64,000 nucleotides of DNA from Bacteroidales bacterium (lineage in GTDB: Bacteria > Bacteroidota > Bacteroidia > Bacteroidales > UBA932), in assembly GCA_017519185.1 (NCBI GenBank), contig JAFWSX010000007.1, positions 43,656 through 107,655 of the forward strand, in the 5' to 3' direction. Each line of letters opens with the position of its first letter. Within the stretch, counting starts at the first letter, position 1. The translations under genes and the position numbers were made by a program. Below are positions 18,015 to 27,488 of the stretch, one piece after another. The notes below the pieces were generated by a model. The model worked only from the letters and a program-made list of their open reading frames with translations, was not told the DNA's origin and searched no databases.

Positions 18015-18932
18015 ATGAATTCTACACTTTTGGCGACAATTGTCATCCTGACCGTCATCGGCATAGTGGTGGCAGTTGTCTTGTATTTTGTAGCCCAGAA
18101 GTTCAAGGTCGAAGAAGACGAGCGTATCGACTTGGTGGAGGCTTGCCTCCCCGGTGCCAATTGCGGCGGCTGCGGTAGCGCAGGATGCCGCGATTTTGCG
18201 CAGAGGGTGGTGGCTGCCCCCGAGATTGGTTCTCTCTTCTGTCCGGTAGGCGGCAATGATGTGATGCAGAAGGTCGCCAAGGTCCTTGGACGCGAAGCAG
18301 TGGCTCAGAAAAAAATGGTGGCCGTTGTGCGATGCAACGGCACTTGTGAAAACAGACCCAGGACCAACGACTATGACGGCCTGGCATCCTGCAAGGTGAA
18401 GGCTGCGCTCTACAGTGGCGACACCGGCTGCCGCTACGGCTGTCTGGGTTGCGGAGACTGCGTGGCTGCCTGTAAGTTCGGTGCAATCAAGATGAATCCC
18501 GAGACAGGCCTGCCTGAGGTGGATGTCACCAAGTGCACCGGCTGCGGTGCGTGTGCCGCCGCCTGCCCGAGAGGCATCATCGAACTGCGCACCACAGGCC
18601 CGAAGGACCGTATGGTCGTAGTGCTCTGCAACAGCAAGGACAAGGGCGCCGTGGCCCGCAAGGCCTGCAAGGCTGCCTGCATCGGCTGCGCGAAGTGCCA
18701 GAAAGTCTGCCCGTTCGAAGCCATCAAGGTTGAGAACAACCTCGCCTACATCGACTTCAACGTCTGCAAGCTCTGCACCAAGTGCGTCAGCGAATGCCCT
18801 ACGGGAGCCATCCACAAGTTCAACTTCCCCGAGAAGCCGGCCGCTCCGGCCGCAGCACCTGCCGCACCGGTTGAGAAAGCCGCCCCGGCAGCTGTAAAGC
18901 CCGAGGTTAAAGCAAAGGAGGTGACGCAATGA
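18015..18932 (+). CDS. rnfB: Rnf complex subunit RnfB (ferredoxin-type)
   Basis: 305 residues: an N-terminal membrane anchor (LLATIVILTVIGIVVAVVLYF), the four-cysteine Fe-S domain (CLPGANCGGCGSAGC ... FCPVGG), and then ferredoxin clusters CLGCGDCVAACKFGAI, CTGCGACAAACPRGII, CIGCAKCQKVCPFEAI and CKLCTKCVSECPTGAI. The last 30 residues are an Ala/Pro/Lys-rich tail. RnfB accepts electrons from reduced ferredoxin. ATG 18015 is preferred to the TTG at 18009. It overlaps rnfC by four bases. Confidence 0.95.
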   Translation: MNSTLLATIVILTVIGIVVAVVLYFVAQKFKVEEDERIDLVEACLPGANCGGCGSAGCRDFAQRVVAAPEIGSLFCPVGGNDVMQKVAKVLGREAVAQKKMVAVVRCNGTCENRPRTNDYDGLASCKVKAALYSGDTGCRYGCLGCGDCVAACKFGAIKMNPETGLPEVDVTKCTGCGACAAACPRGIIELRTTGPKDRMVVVLCNSKDKGAVARKACKAACIGCAKCQKVCPFEAIKVENNLAYIDFNVCKLCTKCVSECPTGAIHKFNFPEKPAAPAAAPAAPVEKAAPAAVKPEVKAKEVTQ

Positions 18933-20263
18933 TTACTTTCAAGATAGGTGGAGTTCATCCCCACGACAACAAGATAGCCAAGGAAGCAGCCATCGCGCCG
19001 CTTGCACCTCCGGCTAAGGTCGCCATCTCGATGGCCCAGCATCTGGGAGCACCTGCCACACCAGTCGTGGCCAAGGGCGACAAGGTGCTCGTAGGCCAGG
19101 TAATCGGCGAGCCCTCAGGATTCATCTCAGGTTTCGTGCATTCTTCAGTTTCCGGAACCGTCGCGGCAGTCGAGCCCAGAGCCGACATAGCCGGCAATAT
19201 GGTGCCTCACGTCGTTATCGACGTGGAAGGCGACGAGTGGGATCCTGCAATCGACCGCAGCGAAGCGATAGTAAAGGAGATAAAGGGTACCCGCGAAGAA
19301 ATCCTTGACAAGATCAAGGCCTGCGGCATAGTAGGTATGGGTGGAGCTACATTCCCCACACACGTCAAGCTCAACCCTCCTGCAGGCAAGACAGCCGAGT
19401 TCCTCATCATCAACGGCGCAGAGTGCGAGCCTTATGTCACTGCCGACGACCGCCTGATGCGAGAGAAACCGGAAGGCATCGTCATCGGTGCCGCCATTAT
19501 GGCGAAAGTGCTCGGCGGCTGCAAGTGCTTCATCTGCATCGAGGAGAACAAGCCCGAGGCTATTGCAGCAATGCAGAAAGCCTGCTCAGGCTACCCCGGC
19601 ATCGAGGTGCTCAAGCTCAAGAAGAAATATCCGCAGGGAGGTGAGAAACAGCTGATCGATGCTGTAACCCACCGGCAGGTGCCTTCAGGTGCGCTGCCCA
19701 TCGACACGGGCTGCGTGGTGCAGAACGTAGCTACTTCATACGCTGTCTACGAAGCTGTCCAGAAGAACAAGCCGCTCTTCGAGCGTGCGATGACCGTAAC
19801 AGGACAATGCGTGCCCGAGCCCCGCAACTTCCAGGTCCGTCTCGGCACACCCCTGTCGTTCGTGCTCGAAGCTGCCGGAGGAGTTCCCGCCGATGCTGCC
19901 AAGTTCATCAGCGGCGGCCCTATGATGGGCAAGGCCGTGGCCAATATGGACGCCACAACCCAGAAGGGTTCGTCCTGCCTGCTGCTGCTCACCGAAGAGC
20001 AGACCCGCCGCAAGCCTGAGAGCAACTGTATCCGCTGCGGCAAATGCACGGACGCCTGCCCTATGGGTCTGGAACCCTGGTTGCTCAACAAGCTTTCACG
20101 TGCCGGCGGCCAGTATGAGGCCCTGGAAGAGAACAAGATTTTCGACTGCATCGAATGTGGCTGCTGCCTTTACACCTGCCCGGCCAACATTCCTCTGCTT
20201 GATATGATACGAATCAACAAGGCCGAGGTGATGAAGATCATCCGCAGTCGCGCTAAAAAATAG
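18929..20263 (+). CDS. rnfC: Rnf complex subunit RnfC (NADH-binding)
   Basis: 444 residues. The N-terminal biotin-carrier-like part (GGVHPHDNKIA) is followed by the NAD/FMN-binding region (GIVGMGGATFPTHVKL, INGAECEPYVTADDRLM), the SLBB part (QCVPEPRNFQVRLGTPL), and two 4Fe-4S motifs, CIRCGKCTDACPMGLEP and CIECGCCLYTCPANIPL. It is peripheral on the cytoplasmic side and passes electrons to NAD+. Confidence 0.96.
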   Translation: MITFKIGGVHPHDNKIAKEAAIAPLAPPAKVAISMAQHLGAPATPVVAKGDKVLVGQVIGEPSGFISGFVHSSVSGTVAAVEPRADIAGNMVPHVVIDVEGDEWDPAIDRSEAIVKEIKGTREEILDKIKACGIVGMGGATFPTHVKLNPPAGKTAEFLIINGAECEPYVTADDRLMREKPEGIVIGAAIMAKVLGGCKCFICIEENKPEAIAAMQKACSGYPGIEVLKLKKKYPQGGEKQLIDAVTHRQVPSGALPIDTGCVVQNVATSYAVYEAVQKNKPLFERAMTVTGQCVPEPRNFQVRLGTPLSFVLEAAGGVPADAAKFISGGPMMGKAVANMDATTQKGSSCLLLLTEEQTRRKPESNCIRCGKCTDACPMGLEPWLLNKLSRAGGQYEALEENKIFDCIECGCCLYTCPANIPLLDMIRINKAEVMKIIRSRAKK

Positions 20264-20275
20264 GAGGCAAGAGAT

Positions 20276-21274
20276 ATGGCAAAAACAATAGTTTCTCCGG
20301 CTCCGCACGTCCACAGCGAATTCTCCACTGTCCGCCTTATGCGCGACGTGCTGATCGCCCTTGCGCCCGCGGTGCTTGTTTCCCTGTATTTCTATGGATG
20401 GAACGCCCTTCTGCTGCTGGTATGCTGCGTAGCTACCTGTATGCTGGTGCAGTTCCTCATCGAGAAATATATGATGAAATGTCCTGTCACGGTTATGGAC
20501 TGCAGCTGCATCGTCACCGGTGTGCTGCTGGCCCTCAACCTTCCGCCCGCAGCTCCCTGGTGGGTTGCAGTCATAGGTTCCGTAGTGGCCATCGGCATCG
20601 CCAAGATGACCTTCGGAGGCCTTGGACAGAACGTTTTCAACCCGGCTCTCGTAGGCCGTGTGTTCCTTCTGATATCATTCCCCGTAGCTATGACTACCTG
20701 GACGGCTCCCCAGAGCTGGTTCGGCGGTGTTGACGCATTCAGCGGCGCGACTCCGCTCGCCCTCATCAACGAAGGCGTGCGCAACGGCCAGACAGTCCAG
20801 GAAATCCTCGCGGCCAATCCGGGGCTTACTCCCGCCCAGATGCTTTTCGCAAGGGCCGGAGGTTCCGCTGGTGAGGCTTCGGTCATCGCCCTGCTGATAG
20901 GCTTCGTCTATCTGCTCTGCCGCAAGGTCATCAAACCGCACATCCCCGTCGCCATCTGGGTTACGGTTGCGGTAATGACCGGCATCTTCTCGCTCTGCAA
21001 CCCTGCAGAGTACACCGGCCCGCTGTTCAACCTGTTCACCGGCGGTCTGATGCTCGGCTCGATATTCATGGCCACTGACTACGTCACTTCGCCTATGACC
21101 GACAAGGGTATGATCATCTTCGGCGTCGGCATCGGCGTTCTGACAGTGCTGATACGTTATTTCGGTTCTTATCCCGAGGGCGTTTCGTTCGCCATCCTGA
21201 TTATGAACCTCACCGTTCCGCTTTTGAACAAATATTGCAAACCGGTACGTTACGGTTATGGGAGGAGGAAATAG
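20276..21274 (+). CDS. rnfD: Rnf complex subunit RnfD
   Basis: 332 residues, about nine membrane helices. It carries the covalent-FMN attachment motif SGATPL, with the acceptor Thr near residue 160, and the family signatures GGLGQNVFNPALVGRVF and ATDYVTSPMTDKGMIIFG. Integral membrane electron-transfer subunit, likely part of the ion path. It starts 12 bases after rnfC. Confidence 0.96.
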   Translation: MAKTIVSPAPHVHSEFSTVRLMRDVLIALAPAVLVSLYFYGWNALLLLVCCVATCMLVQFLIEKYMMKCPVTVMDCSCIVTGVLLALNLPPAAPWWVAVIGSVVAIGIAKMTFGGLGQNVFNPALVGRVFLLISFPVAMTTWTAPQSWFGGVDAFSGATPLALINEGVRNGQTVQEILAANPGLTPAQMLFARAGGSAGEASVIALLIGFVYLLCRKVIKPHIPVAIWVTVAVMTGIFSLCNPAEYTGPLFNLFTGGLMLGSIFMATDYVTSPMTDKGMIIFGVGIGVLTVLIRYFGSYPEGVSFAILIMNLTVPLLNKYCKPVRYGYGRRK

Positions 21275-21277
21275 AAT

Positions 21278-21901
21278 ATGGCAGCTAAATCATCATTCTT
21301 GAATATGGTTCTGGCACTCGGGTGCATCTGTCTGGTGTGCTCAGCGCTGCTCGGCCTGGTCAACCACGTGACCGCCGAGCCGATTGCCGCAGCCAACTTG
21401 GCCAAGACCAACAATGCCATCAAGGCGGTTGTTCCCGAGTTCGACAATATCCCGAGCGAGGACAGCTGGAACGTTGAGGTCGACGGCAAGCAATACAAAG
21501 TCTATCCTGCCACTTATCAGGGCAAGGTAATGGGCTACGCCATCGAAGTGCTTCCGACCGGTTTCGGCGGAACCATCGATATGCTGGTGGGCTTCGATGC
21601 CGAAACAGGCAAAATCTACAACACTTCGGTGATTTCCCACTCCGAGACTCCCGGTCTCGGCGCCAAGATCACTGAGACCGGCGAAGGGAGCTTCAGGGCC
21701 CAGTTCGACGGTATGGACCCTGCAGCGACGAAGTTTATGGTCCGCAAGGACGGCGGCGACATCGACGCCATCACTGCTTCCACCATCACTTCGAGAGCTT
21801 TCACCTCAGGCGTGGCAGAGGCCTACAAAGTTTATCTGACCATAAAAGGCGAGGATGCGACTGACGTTGTGACCGGCGCTTCCAAAGCTAAGGAGGAATA
21901 A
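21278..21901 (+). CDS. rnfG: Rnf complex subunit RnfG
   Basis: 207 residues: one N-terminal membrane helix (VLALGCICLVCSALLGLV) and a periplasmic FMN-binding domain with SHSETPGLGAKI and the flavin-attachment region DAITASTITSRAFT. The covalent FMN is on a Thr in this motif in characterised RnfG/NqrC proteins. It lies three bases after rnfD. Confidence 0.94.
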   Translation: MAAKSSFLNMVLALGCICLVCSALLGLVNHVTAEPIAAANLAKTNNAIKAVVPEFDNIPSEDSWNVEVDGKQYKVYPATYQGKVMGYAIEVLPTGFGGTIDMLVGFDAETGKIYNTSVISHSETPGLGAKITETGEGSFRAQFDGMDPAATKFMVRKDGGDIDAITASTITSRAFTSGVAEAYKVYLTIKGEDATDVVTGASKAKEE

Positions 21902-21904
21902 GAT

Positions 21905-22489
21905 ATGGCCAACAGATGGAAACTTATCACAAAGGGCTTTATCAAGGATAACCCTACTTTCGCACTGGTTCTGGGTATGTGCCCCACTCTGGGAACCACT
22001 ACTTCCGCCATCAACGGTATGGGTATGGGAGTAGCCACGATGTGCGTGCTCGTGCTCTCGAATATCGTGATTTCGGCAGTGGCCCGTTTCATCCCCGACA
22101 AGGTGCGCATCCCGTCATACATTGTCATCATCTCGGCGTTCGTGACGATAGTGCAGCTGCTGATGCAGGCCTACCTGCCTTCGCTCTATGAGACACTTGG
22201 TCTGTTCATCCCTCTGATCGTGGTGAACTGCATCGTGCTCGGCCGTGCAGAGGCCTTCGCCAACAAGAACGGAGTGCTCGACTCGGCCTGTGACGGCCTT
22301 GGCATCGGCCTCGGCTTCACTCTCTCGCTCACAGTGCTCGGCCTCGTGCGTGAGATTCTCGGCAGCGGCAGCGCTTTCGGCTGGAAGTTTATGGCTCCCG
22401 ACGGAATGCTGCTCTTCGTGCTCGCTCCCGGCGCCTTCATCGTGCTCGGCTATCTGATGGTTCTTTTCAGGAAATTGACAACTAAATAG
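21905..22489 (+). CDS. rnfE: Rnf complex subunit RnfE
   Basis: 194 residues with about six membrane helices. The conserved [19 protein letters not shown] and [21 protein letters not shown] regions are diagnostic of RnfE/NqrD. With RnfA it forms the inverted pair of membrane subunits that binds an Fe-S centre within the membrane. Confidence 0.95.
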   Translation: MANRWKLITKGFIKDNPTFALVLGMCPTLGTTTSAINGMGMGVATMCVLVLSNIVISAVARFIPDKVRIPSYIVIISAFVTIVQLLMQAYLPSLYETLGLFIPLIVVNCIVLGRAEAFANKNGVLDSACDGLGIGLGFTLSLTVLGLVREILGSGSAFGWKFMAPDGMLLFVLAPGAFIVLGYLMVLFRKLTTK

Positions 22490-22497
22490 TACAGGCC

Positions 22498-23097
22498 ATG
22501 GAATATATATTGATCATCATATCGGCAGTATTTGTCAACAACATACTTCTGTCACAGTTCCTTGGCGTATGCCCTTTCCTGGGCGTGTCCAAGAAGGTCA
22601 GCACCGCAGTCGGAATGTCTGCGGCAGTGACGTTCGTGATGGCTCTGGCCACCTGCGTCACCTATCTTCTGCAGTACTATGTCCTCGTGCCCCTGGGCAT
22701 CGAGTTCCTACAGACGGTCTGCTTCATCCTTGTGATAGCCGGCCTTGTGCAGATGGTTGAGATCATCATCAAGAAGATAAGCCCTTCGCTCTATCAGGCG
22801 CTTGGCATCTTCCTTCCCCTGATCACCACCAACTGCGCCGTTCTCGGAGTTGCGCTGATGGTTGTGCAGAAGCAGTTCACATTCGGAGGTGAGGCCCATA
22901 TGCTGAACCTCGGCCAGTCCGTGGTGTTCGCAATAGCCAGCGCCCTCGGTTTCGGCCTTGCCATCGTGCTCTTTGCCGGTATCCGCGAGCAGCTCGAGCT
23001 CTCGAAGGTTCCCAAATCTTTCCAGGGTGTTCCCATTGCCCTCATCGTGGCCGGCATTATGGCCATGGCGTTTATGGGCTTCAGCGGAATGGTATAG
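22498..23097 (+). CDS. rnfA: Rnf complex subunit RnfA
   Basis: 199 residues, about six membrane helices. Family motifs are [21 protein letters not shown] near the N-terminus and [14 protein letters not shown] in the second half, each with a conserved Cys. It is the last gene of rnfBCDGEA and is followed by a rho-independent terminator. Confidence 0.95.
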   Translation: MEYILIIISAVFVNNILLSQFLGVCPFLGVSKKVSTAVGMSAAVTFVMALATCVTYLLQYYVLVPLGIEFLQTVCFILVIAGLVQMVEIIIKKISPSLYQALGIFLPLITTNCAVLGVALMVVQKQFTFGGEAHMLNLGQSVVFAIASALGFGLAIVLFAGIREQLELSKVPKSFQGVPIALIVAGIMAMAFMGFSGMV

Positions 23098-23123
23098 CAG
23101 CAGGACTTTCATAAGATATTTGA

Positions 23124-23152
23124 AGGGCGGGGCTTGTCCCCGCTCTTTTTTT
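23124..23152 (+). terminator. Terminator of the rnf operon
   Basis: A GC-rich nine-pair stem (AGGGCGGGG with CCCCGCTCT, one G-T pair), a five-base loop, and a run of seven T. It closes the plus-strand run before the accessory locus. Confidence 0.85.
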
Positions 23153-23242
23153 GCACCATCAGCAAAAAAAGCATCATTAAGAAGCAGTATTTTCGCATTT
23201 TGTGCGTTATAGTTATAGTATTCGATTTTTATGATGTAGTTA

Positions 23243-24400
23243 ATGGATGCTATGACGAAGAATCGTTCTTATTTCTGCTTGCTGCTGCTTCTGTCAGGTC
23301 TGTTCACTTCCTGCGTGAAGGATGTGATCCTCGATGCGATGGAAGACCCGCAGCTTGCCGTATACTGCGTCCTTTCGCAGGATTCGACCCAGACATTGAA
23401 ACTGTCCTGGACGAAAGGCGCATCCCGGGCCGAGGCTCCCCGCGTTACAGAAGCGACTGCCGTTCTGACGGACCTGACTGAAAACCTGGTGGTCGGCAGT
23501 TTCGAAAGGATCTCTGAGAGCGAATGGCAGCTGGTATATGCCGCCATTCCCGAGCACCACTATCGCCTGGATGTTACGGTTCCCGGCCGTGAACCGGTTT
23601 GGGCGGAGCAGACTATGCCTTGTATACCGGTGTCTGGCGCTGGGGCAGGATGGGGTTATACTCCCGATGAATATCCTTGGTTGAATTTAGACATTGACCG
23701 GCTTACGGACTATGTTTCCTGGGTGGATGGTATCACTTTCGGTGATGTGATTGTTGGAGGATCCAGCTATCATATTGACTTTTCTTGTCCGATATGGGCG
23801 TATGTAAAGACATTTGATGCAGAGTTGGAACAATATGTTCCTGTAAGTCAGCTCTGCACAGATTACCCTTATGTCGATGACATAAATCTGGACGGGGGGA
23901 TACGGCAAGGAGCCGGTGTGCCTGATTTCGTCAACAGCCCCAACCTGGCGGTTGGAGTGTATCGAGATAATTATCTGACAGGATATGCTATGCATCGGGA
24001 CTTTCTACGCTTTCCTCCAAGGGAGGACTGGAAACAACTCCTGGAAGATGGCAAGTCTGGGCCTTATTTTTTTATCGACGGGAATTTTAACGATGATGCT
24101 ACCAATATCTCTTTTCAGTCCCGGGTGTTTTTTGACGCATTGTCAGAAGATTATGACCACTACCTGTGCGAAGCTTATATGCAGTATAATGCGGAACTGA
24201 GCACGGACATGTCAACAATCTATCTCAGGGACAATACATATACCAACATCCACGGAGGATTGGGAATCTTTGGTTGTGTCACCAGAATGGCCGAAAACTT
24301 CTTCGGCGACGAGATTGGGGGATATATCTGGGCGCGCCCCAGCGTAAGAATCCAGGTGTTCGGACCCCAGTATGATCCTGATGATAATGATGTATACTGA
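23243..24400 (+). CDS. DUF4249 lipoprotein, copy 1
   Basis: 385 residues. The signal peptide ends in a lipobox (LFTSC, Cys about residue 24), so it is a lipoprotein. The start of the mature part (VKDVILDAMEDPQLAVYCVL) and the early beta-rich domain with VTEATAVLTDLTE and VWAEQTMP are typical of DUF4249, a Bacteroidota family usually found beside TonB-dependent receptors. The next gene repeats this protein with nearly identical ends; this copy has an extra segment around residues 130-165. A partner role for the neighbouring receptor is likely; the ligand is unknown. No clear promoter was seen upstream. Confidence 0.82.
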   Translation: MDAMTKNRSYFCLLLLLSGLFTSCVKDVILDAMEDPQLAVYCVLSQDSTQTLKLSWTKGASRAEAPRVTEATAVLTDLTENLVVGSFERISESEWQLVYAAIPEHHYRLDVTVPGREPVWAEQTMPCIPVSGAGAGWGYTPDEYPWLNLDIDRLTDYVSWVDGITFGDVIVGGSSYHIDFSCPIWAYVKTFDAELEQYVPVSQLCTDYPYVDDINLDGGIRQGAGVPDFVNSPNLAVGVYRDNYLTGYAMHRDFLRFPPREDWKQLLEDGKSGPYFFIDGNFNDDATNISFQSRVFFDALSEDYDHYLCEAYMQYNAELSTDMSTIYLRDNTYTNIHGGLGIFGCVTRMAENFFGDEIGGYIWARPSVRIQVFGPQYDPDDNDVY

Positions 24401-24401
24401 T

Positions 24402-25424
24402 ATGAATAAGATCTATTGCTCAAAAGTCCTGATGCTGATGCTGGCAGTCTTGTTCACTTCCTGCGTCAAAGACGTGATTCTGGATGCGATGGAAGACCCG
24501 CAGCTGGTGGTCAACTGCGTCCTTACCGTCAACCCCGTGCAGGAACTGAAACTGTCCTACACCAAAAGTGCGTCACGAAGCGAAGCCCCTCGCGTTACCG
24601 GAGCGACTGCCGTGCTGACAGACCTGACCGAAGGCAGGGAATCTGGCCGCTTCACCCGGATCGACGAAGAGACCTGGCAGCTGGAGTATGCTGCAATCCC
24701 GACACACGATTACCGACTTGAGGTCACAGTGCCCGATCGTGACCCTGTCTGGGCAGAGCAGACTATGCCGATGGAACCTCCGGTCGAGAGTTTTGAGGGC
24801 GAGTTGCGAGGTGACAATTTTACGAGTTATGAGACGCTTCCCAAAGGAATTCAGTATAAATCGAACTTTCCCTGTACCATCTGGGCGTATGCCTTCGACT
24901 ATGATTATCATTGGGAACAGAGAGAGATTGTAGAAAATATATGTACCAACTATCCAAACGTGGATAATTTCAACCTTACCGGGGCCGTCCTTGACACTGC
25001 TATAGTCCAATATCTCTGGGATCCTGTGTGGAAACTCAACAAGCACTATAATTCTTACCTCGCCGGTTATCCCGTGCACCGTCGCTTCCTTCGCTTCCAG
25101 AAACTTGAATCTCCTGCGGAGACCTGGTTTTTGATTGACGGTCACTTCTCGGGAGCGTATTACTATTATGCCGATGACTCTCCCCGGCCGCCGAAACCCA
25201 CGGAAGGGATATTATATTTCGCCTGCCTGTCGGATGAATATGACAAATACTTGTGCGAGGCCTTCGGTCATTATCACGCTACTCTGAGCTCAGACCTTTC
25301 GTCAATATATGTAAGGGATAATGTGTACACCAATATAAATGGTGGAATAGGAATTTTCGGTGCCATTACGACAGCGCCGTACCGCTGGGAATCAACAGCT
25401 TATAATTATTGGGATATATATTAA
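24402..25424 (+). CDS. DUF4249 lipoprotein, copy 2
   Basis: 340 residues, starting at the ATG at 24402 one base after copy 1 ends. The lipobox is again LFTSC, and the next residues (VKDVILDAMEDPQL) are identical to copy 1. The C-terminal region with DEYDKYLCEA, LSSDLSSIYVRDNVYTNI and GGIGIFG is also shared, while the middle differs strongly. This points to tandem duplication followed by divergence of the part expected to face the ligand. Membership in DUF4249 is recognised by pattern, not by a search. Confidence 0.82.
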   Translation: MNKIYCSKVLMLMLAVLFTSCVKDVILDAMEDPQLVVNCVLTVNPVQELKLSYTKSASRSEAPRVTGATAVLTDLTEGRESGRFTRIDEETWQLEYAAIPTHDYRLEVTVPDRDPVWAEQTMPMEPPVESFEGELRGDNFTSYETLPKGIQYKSNFPCTIWAYAFDYDYHWEQREIVENICTNYPNVDNFNLTGAVLDTAIVQYLWDPVWKLNKHYNSYLAGYPVHRRFLRFQKLESPAETWFLIDGHFSGAYYYYADDSPRPPKPTEGILYFACLSDEYDKYLCEAFGHYHATLSSDLSSIYVRDNVYTNINGGIGIFGAITTAPYRWESTAYNYWDIY

Positions 25425-25466
25425 TGCATCTGCTGGGTGTTTGCTGTTAATTATGAATTCAGTCCT

Positions 25467-27488
25467 ATGAAAAAAACAATAACAATTCTGATTCTTCTTT
25501 TTTCCTTAACCTGTGTGGCTCAGAATCCGGCCTGGGAAGACACGTTGCAGGCTGCCGTGAAGACAGACACCCGCCGCATTGAGGTGAGCCTGGGGCGACT
25601 CCATACAGGTATCGAAGGCATCCGCGGCGTCGTTTCACCTGTGGGTGAAGGAGATCCCATCCGATGGGCGCAGAGTCTTCCCGGAGTAACCACGGGAGCT
25701 GACGGCACTACGGCTATGTATGTGCGTGGAGGCGGTTCCGGCAACAACCTGTTTTCTCTGGATGGAGTGCCTGTATATGGCTATTCCCACATCATTGGCC
25801 TTACTACCCTGATTCCGACAGATGTGATAGAGAGTGCTGAACTCAGCAAAGGCGGCTTCGACGGCTCCGAGAGTAATTTCACGGCATCGCACCTGCAGGT
25901 TATCACACGCGAACCCGAAGAAAAACAGAAATTCAGTTTTGCCCTGAACAACTTCCTGGCAAGCGCGAGTGCCGAAGGCAAGGACAACAAGCAACGCACC
26001 TACATCGTTTCTGCCAGAATGTCGCCGTTGGCCCTTGAATATATGGCGGTCAAGAATATGCTGCCCGGAATGCTCGGCGGCCTGAACAACTTCGGAGCCC
26101 TTGTCGGTGATGTATATGGCAAGCTGCATCTTCCTTTGGATTACAACAATTCCCTCGCAATATCATTCCTTGGCAGTCAGGACCGCTACCGCTTCGATAT
26201 GTCCAAGAATTCGCACGAGGAGATGGGCTGGCACAATCTGATCGGGATTGTCAAATATCATCACACAGGTGCGCTGAGCCAACTTGACGTGACTGCTTCT
26301 GCCAACAACTACGGCAGCGCCCAGGAACAGGATAAAAAGTTTAGAGGAGTGCAGAATCATCTTTCGCTGAAATCGGGTTTGACAGAATACAGCCTCCAGG
26401 CAAAAATGCACCAGTTCGAAATAAAGGGCTTTGAGTTTGATGAAGGACTTATGTTTCGCTACGCCCGGTTTGCCCCTGGGCAGGTCGGAGAATTAATGAG
26501 GAAATCCAACACATTTATCGCTACTGCGTGGCTGCAGAGTGAGTACAAGATTCCGGATGTGCTTTCGCTCAAGGCCTCCGCCCGCGGGAACTATTATTAC
26601 AATCTGAGTGTCCAGCCGGGCGATACGGAAATACGCAAAGGCAGCGGACGCTTCGATCCCGAGGTGAGCGTTTCCGCCAAATGGAACTTTACTCCCCACC
26701 TTGCCTTCGAGTTTACTTTCGACCGCCTTGTGCAGTACTACCATACGCTCGAAGGAATGCCGGTGGGTTGGTCGCTCGACCTGATGGTGCCTACCGTGGA
26801 GTCGGTCGCACCGGAAAAGTCGCTTCAGGGCGGGGCCGGTATTGCAGGACGTTTTCTGGACCACAGTTTCTCGGTGGGCGGTTTCTATAAACTGATGGAT
26901 GACCTTGTCTATTACAAATACTCACAAGATCTGTTCAGCGGAGCCTTGGCCGGATGGGAAAACCACGTAGAGCTTGGCGACGGCCGATCATACGGTCTGG
27001 AAGCCCTTTATGAATATCAGCACGGGGACTGGTACGGAAGGGTGTCGTACACTCTTTCCAAGACTACCCGCGAGAACTTCCCTTCTTTCTATGACGGCAA
27101 ACCGTTCCACGCGCGTTTCGATCGCCGGCATATGTTGAACGCTACTGCGCAATGGAAGAGCTTCACGGCCACCGTAATCCTGCAGAGCGGCCATTGGGAG
27201 AACGGACAGGCCGAAACATACCTGCTTCCGTATATGGACGACACCTGGACTGCGGAATACTACTCAGGTGTCAACAACTATCATATGCCGACCGTTTTCC
27301 GTCTTGACCTGGGCTGGCAGAAGCGCTTCAAGACAGGTCGTATAGAGCATACTGTCAATGTGGGAGTATGCAACGTGACCAACCACTTCAATCCGTTTAT
27401 GCTTTACTACGATGCAAGCAAGGAGTCTTGGAAAGAGATTGCCCTGCTGCCCATAATGCCGAACTTCAGCTGGAGGATTACGTTATGA
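25467..27488 (+). CDS. TonB-dependent outer-membrane receptor
   Basis: 673 residues. A signal peptide (MKKTITILILLFSLTCVAQ) is followed by a plug domain: IRWAQSLPGVTTGADGTTAMYVRGG, LFSLDGVPVYG and DVIESAELSKGGF. The rest is a beta-barrel with alternating aromatic strands. It lacks the N-terminal carboxypeptidase-like domain found on many Bacteroidota SusC proteins and is short for the family. No SusD gene is adjacent; the DUF4249 lipoproteins stand in that position. It presumably imports a small ligand powered by TonB. The start is ATG 25467 because it directly opens the signal peptide. Its stop overlaps the next gene. Confidence 0.9.
   Translation: MKKTITILILLFSLTCVAQNPAWEDTLQAAVKTDTRRIEVSLGRLHTGIEGIRGVVSPVGEGDPIRWAQSLPGVTTGADGTTAMYVRGGGSGNNLFSLDGVPVYGYSHIIGLTTLIPTDVIESAELSKGGFDGSESNFTASHLQVITREPEEKQKFSFALNNFLASASAEGKDNKQRTYIVSARMSPLALEYMAVKNMLPGMLGGLNNFGALVGDVYGKLHLPLDYNNSLAISFLGSQDRYRFDMSKNSHEEMGWHNLIGIVKYHHTGALSQLDVTASANNYGSAQEQDKKFRGVQNHLSLKSGLTEYSLQAKMHQFEIKGFEFDEGLMFRYARFAPGQVGELMRKSNTFIATAWLQSEYKIPDVLSLKASARGNYYYNLSVQPGDTEIRKGSGRFDPEVSVSAKWNFTPHLAFEFTFDRLVQYYHTLEGMPVGWSLDLMVPTVESVAPEKSLQGGAGIAGRFLDHSFSVGGFYKLMDDLVYYKYSQDLFSGALAGWENHVELGDGRSYGLEALYEYQHGDWYGRVSYTLSKTTRENFPSFYDGKPFHARFDRRHMLNATAQWKSFTATVILQSGHWENGQAETYLLPYMDDTWTAEYYSGVNNYHMPTVFRLDLGWQKRFKTGRIEHTVNVGVCNVTNHFNPFMLYYDASKESWKEIALLPIMPNFSWRITL

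Noticed and set aside
17940..18929. Gly/Ala/Cys-rich open frame opposite rnfB
   Set aside because: It is an antisense artefact of the cysteine-rich ferredoxin motifs.
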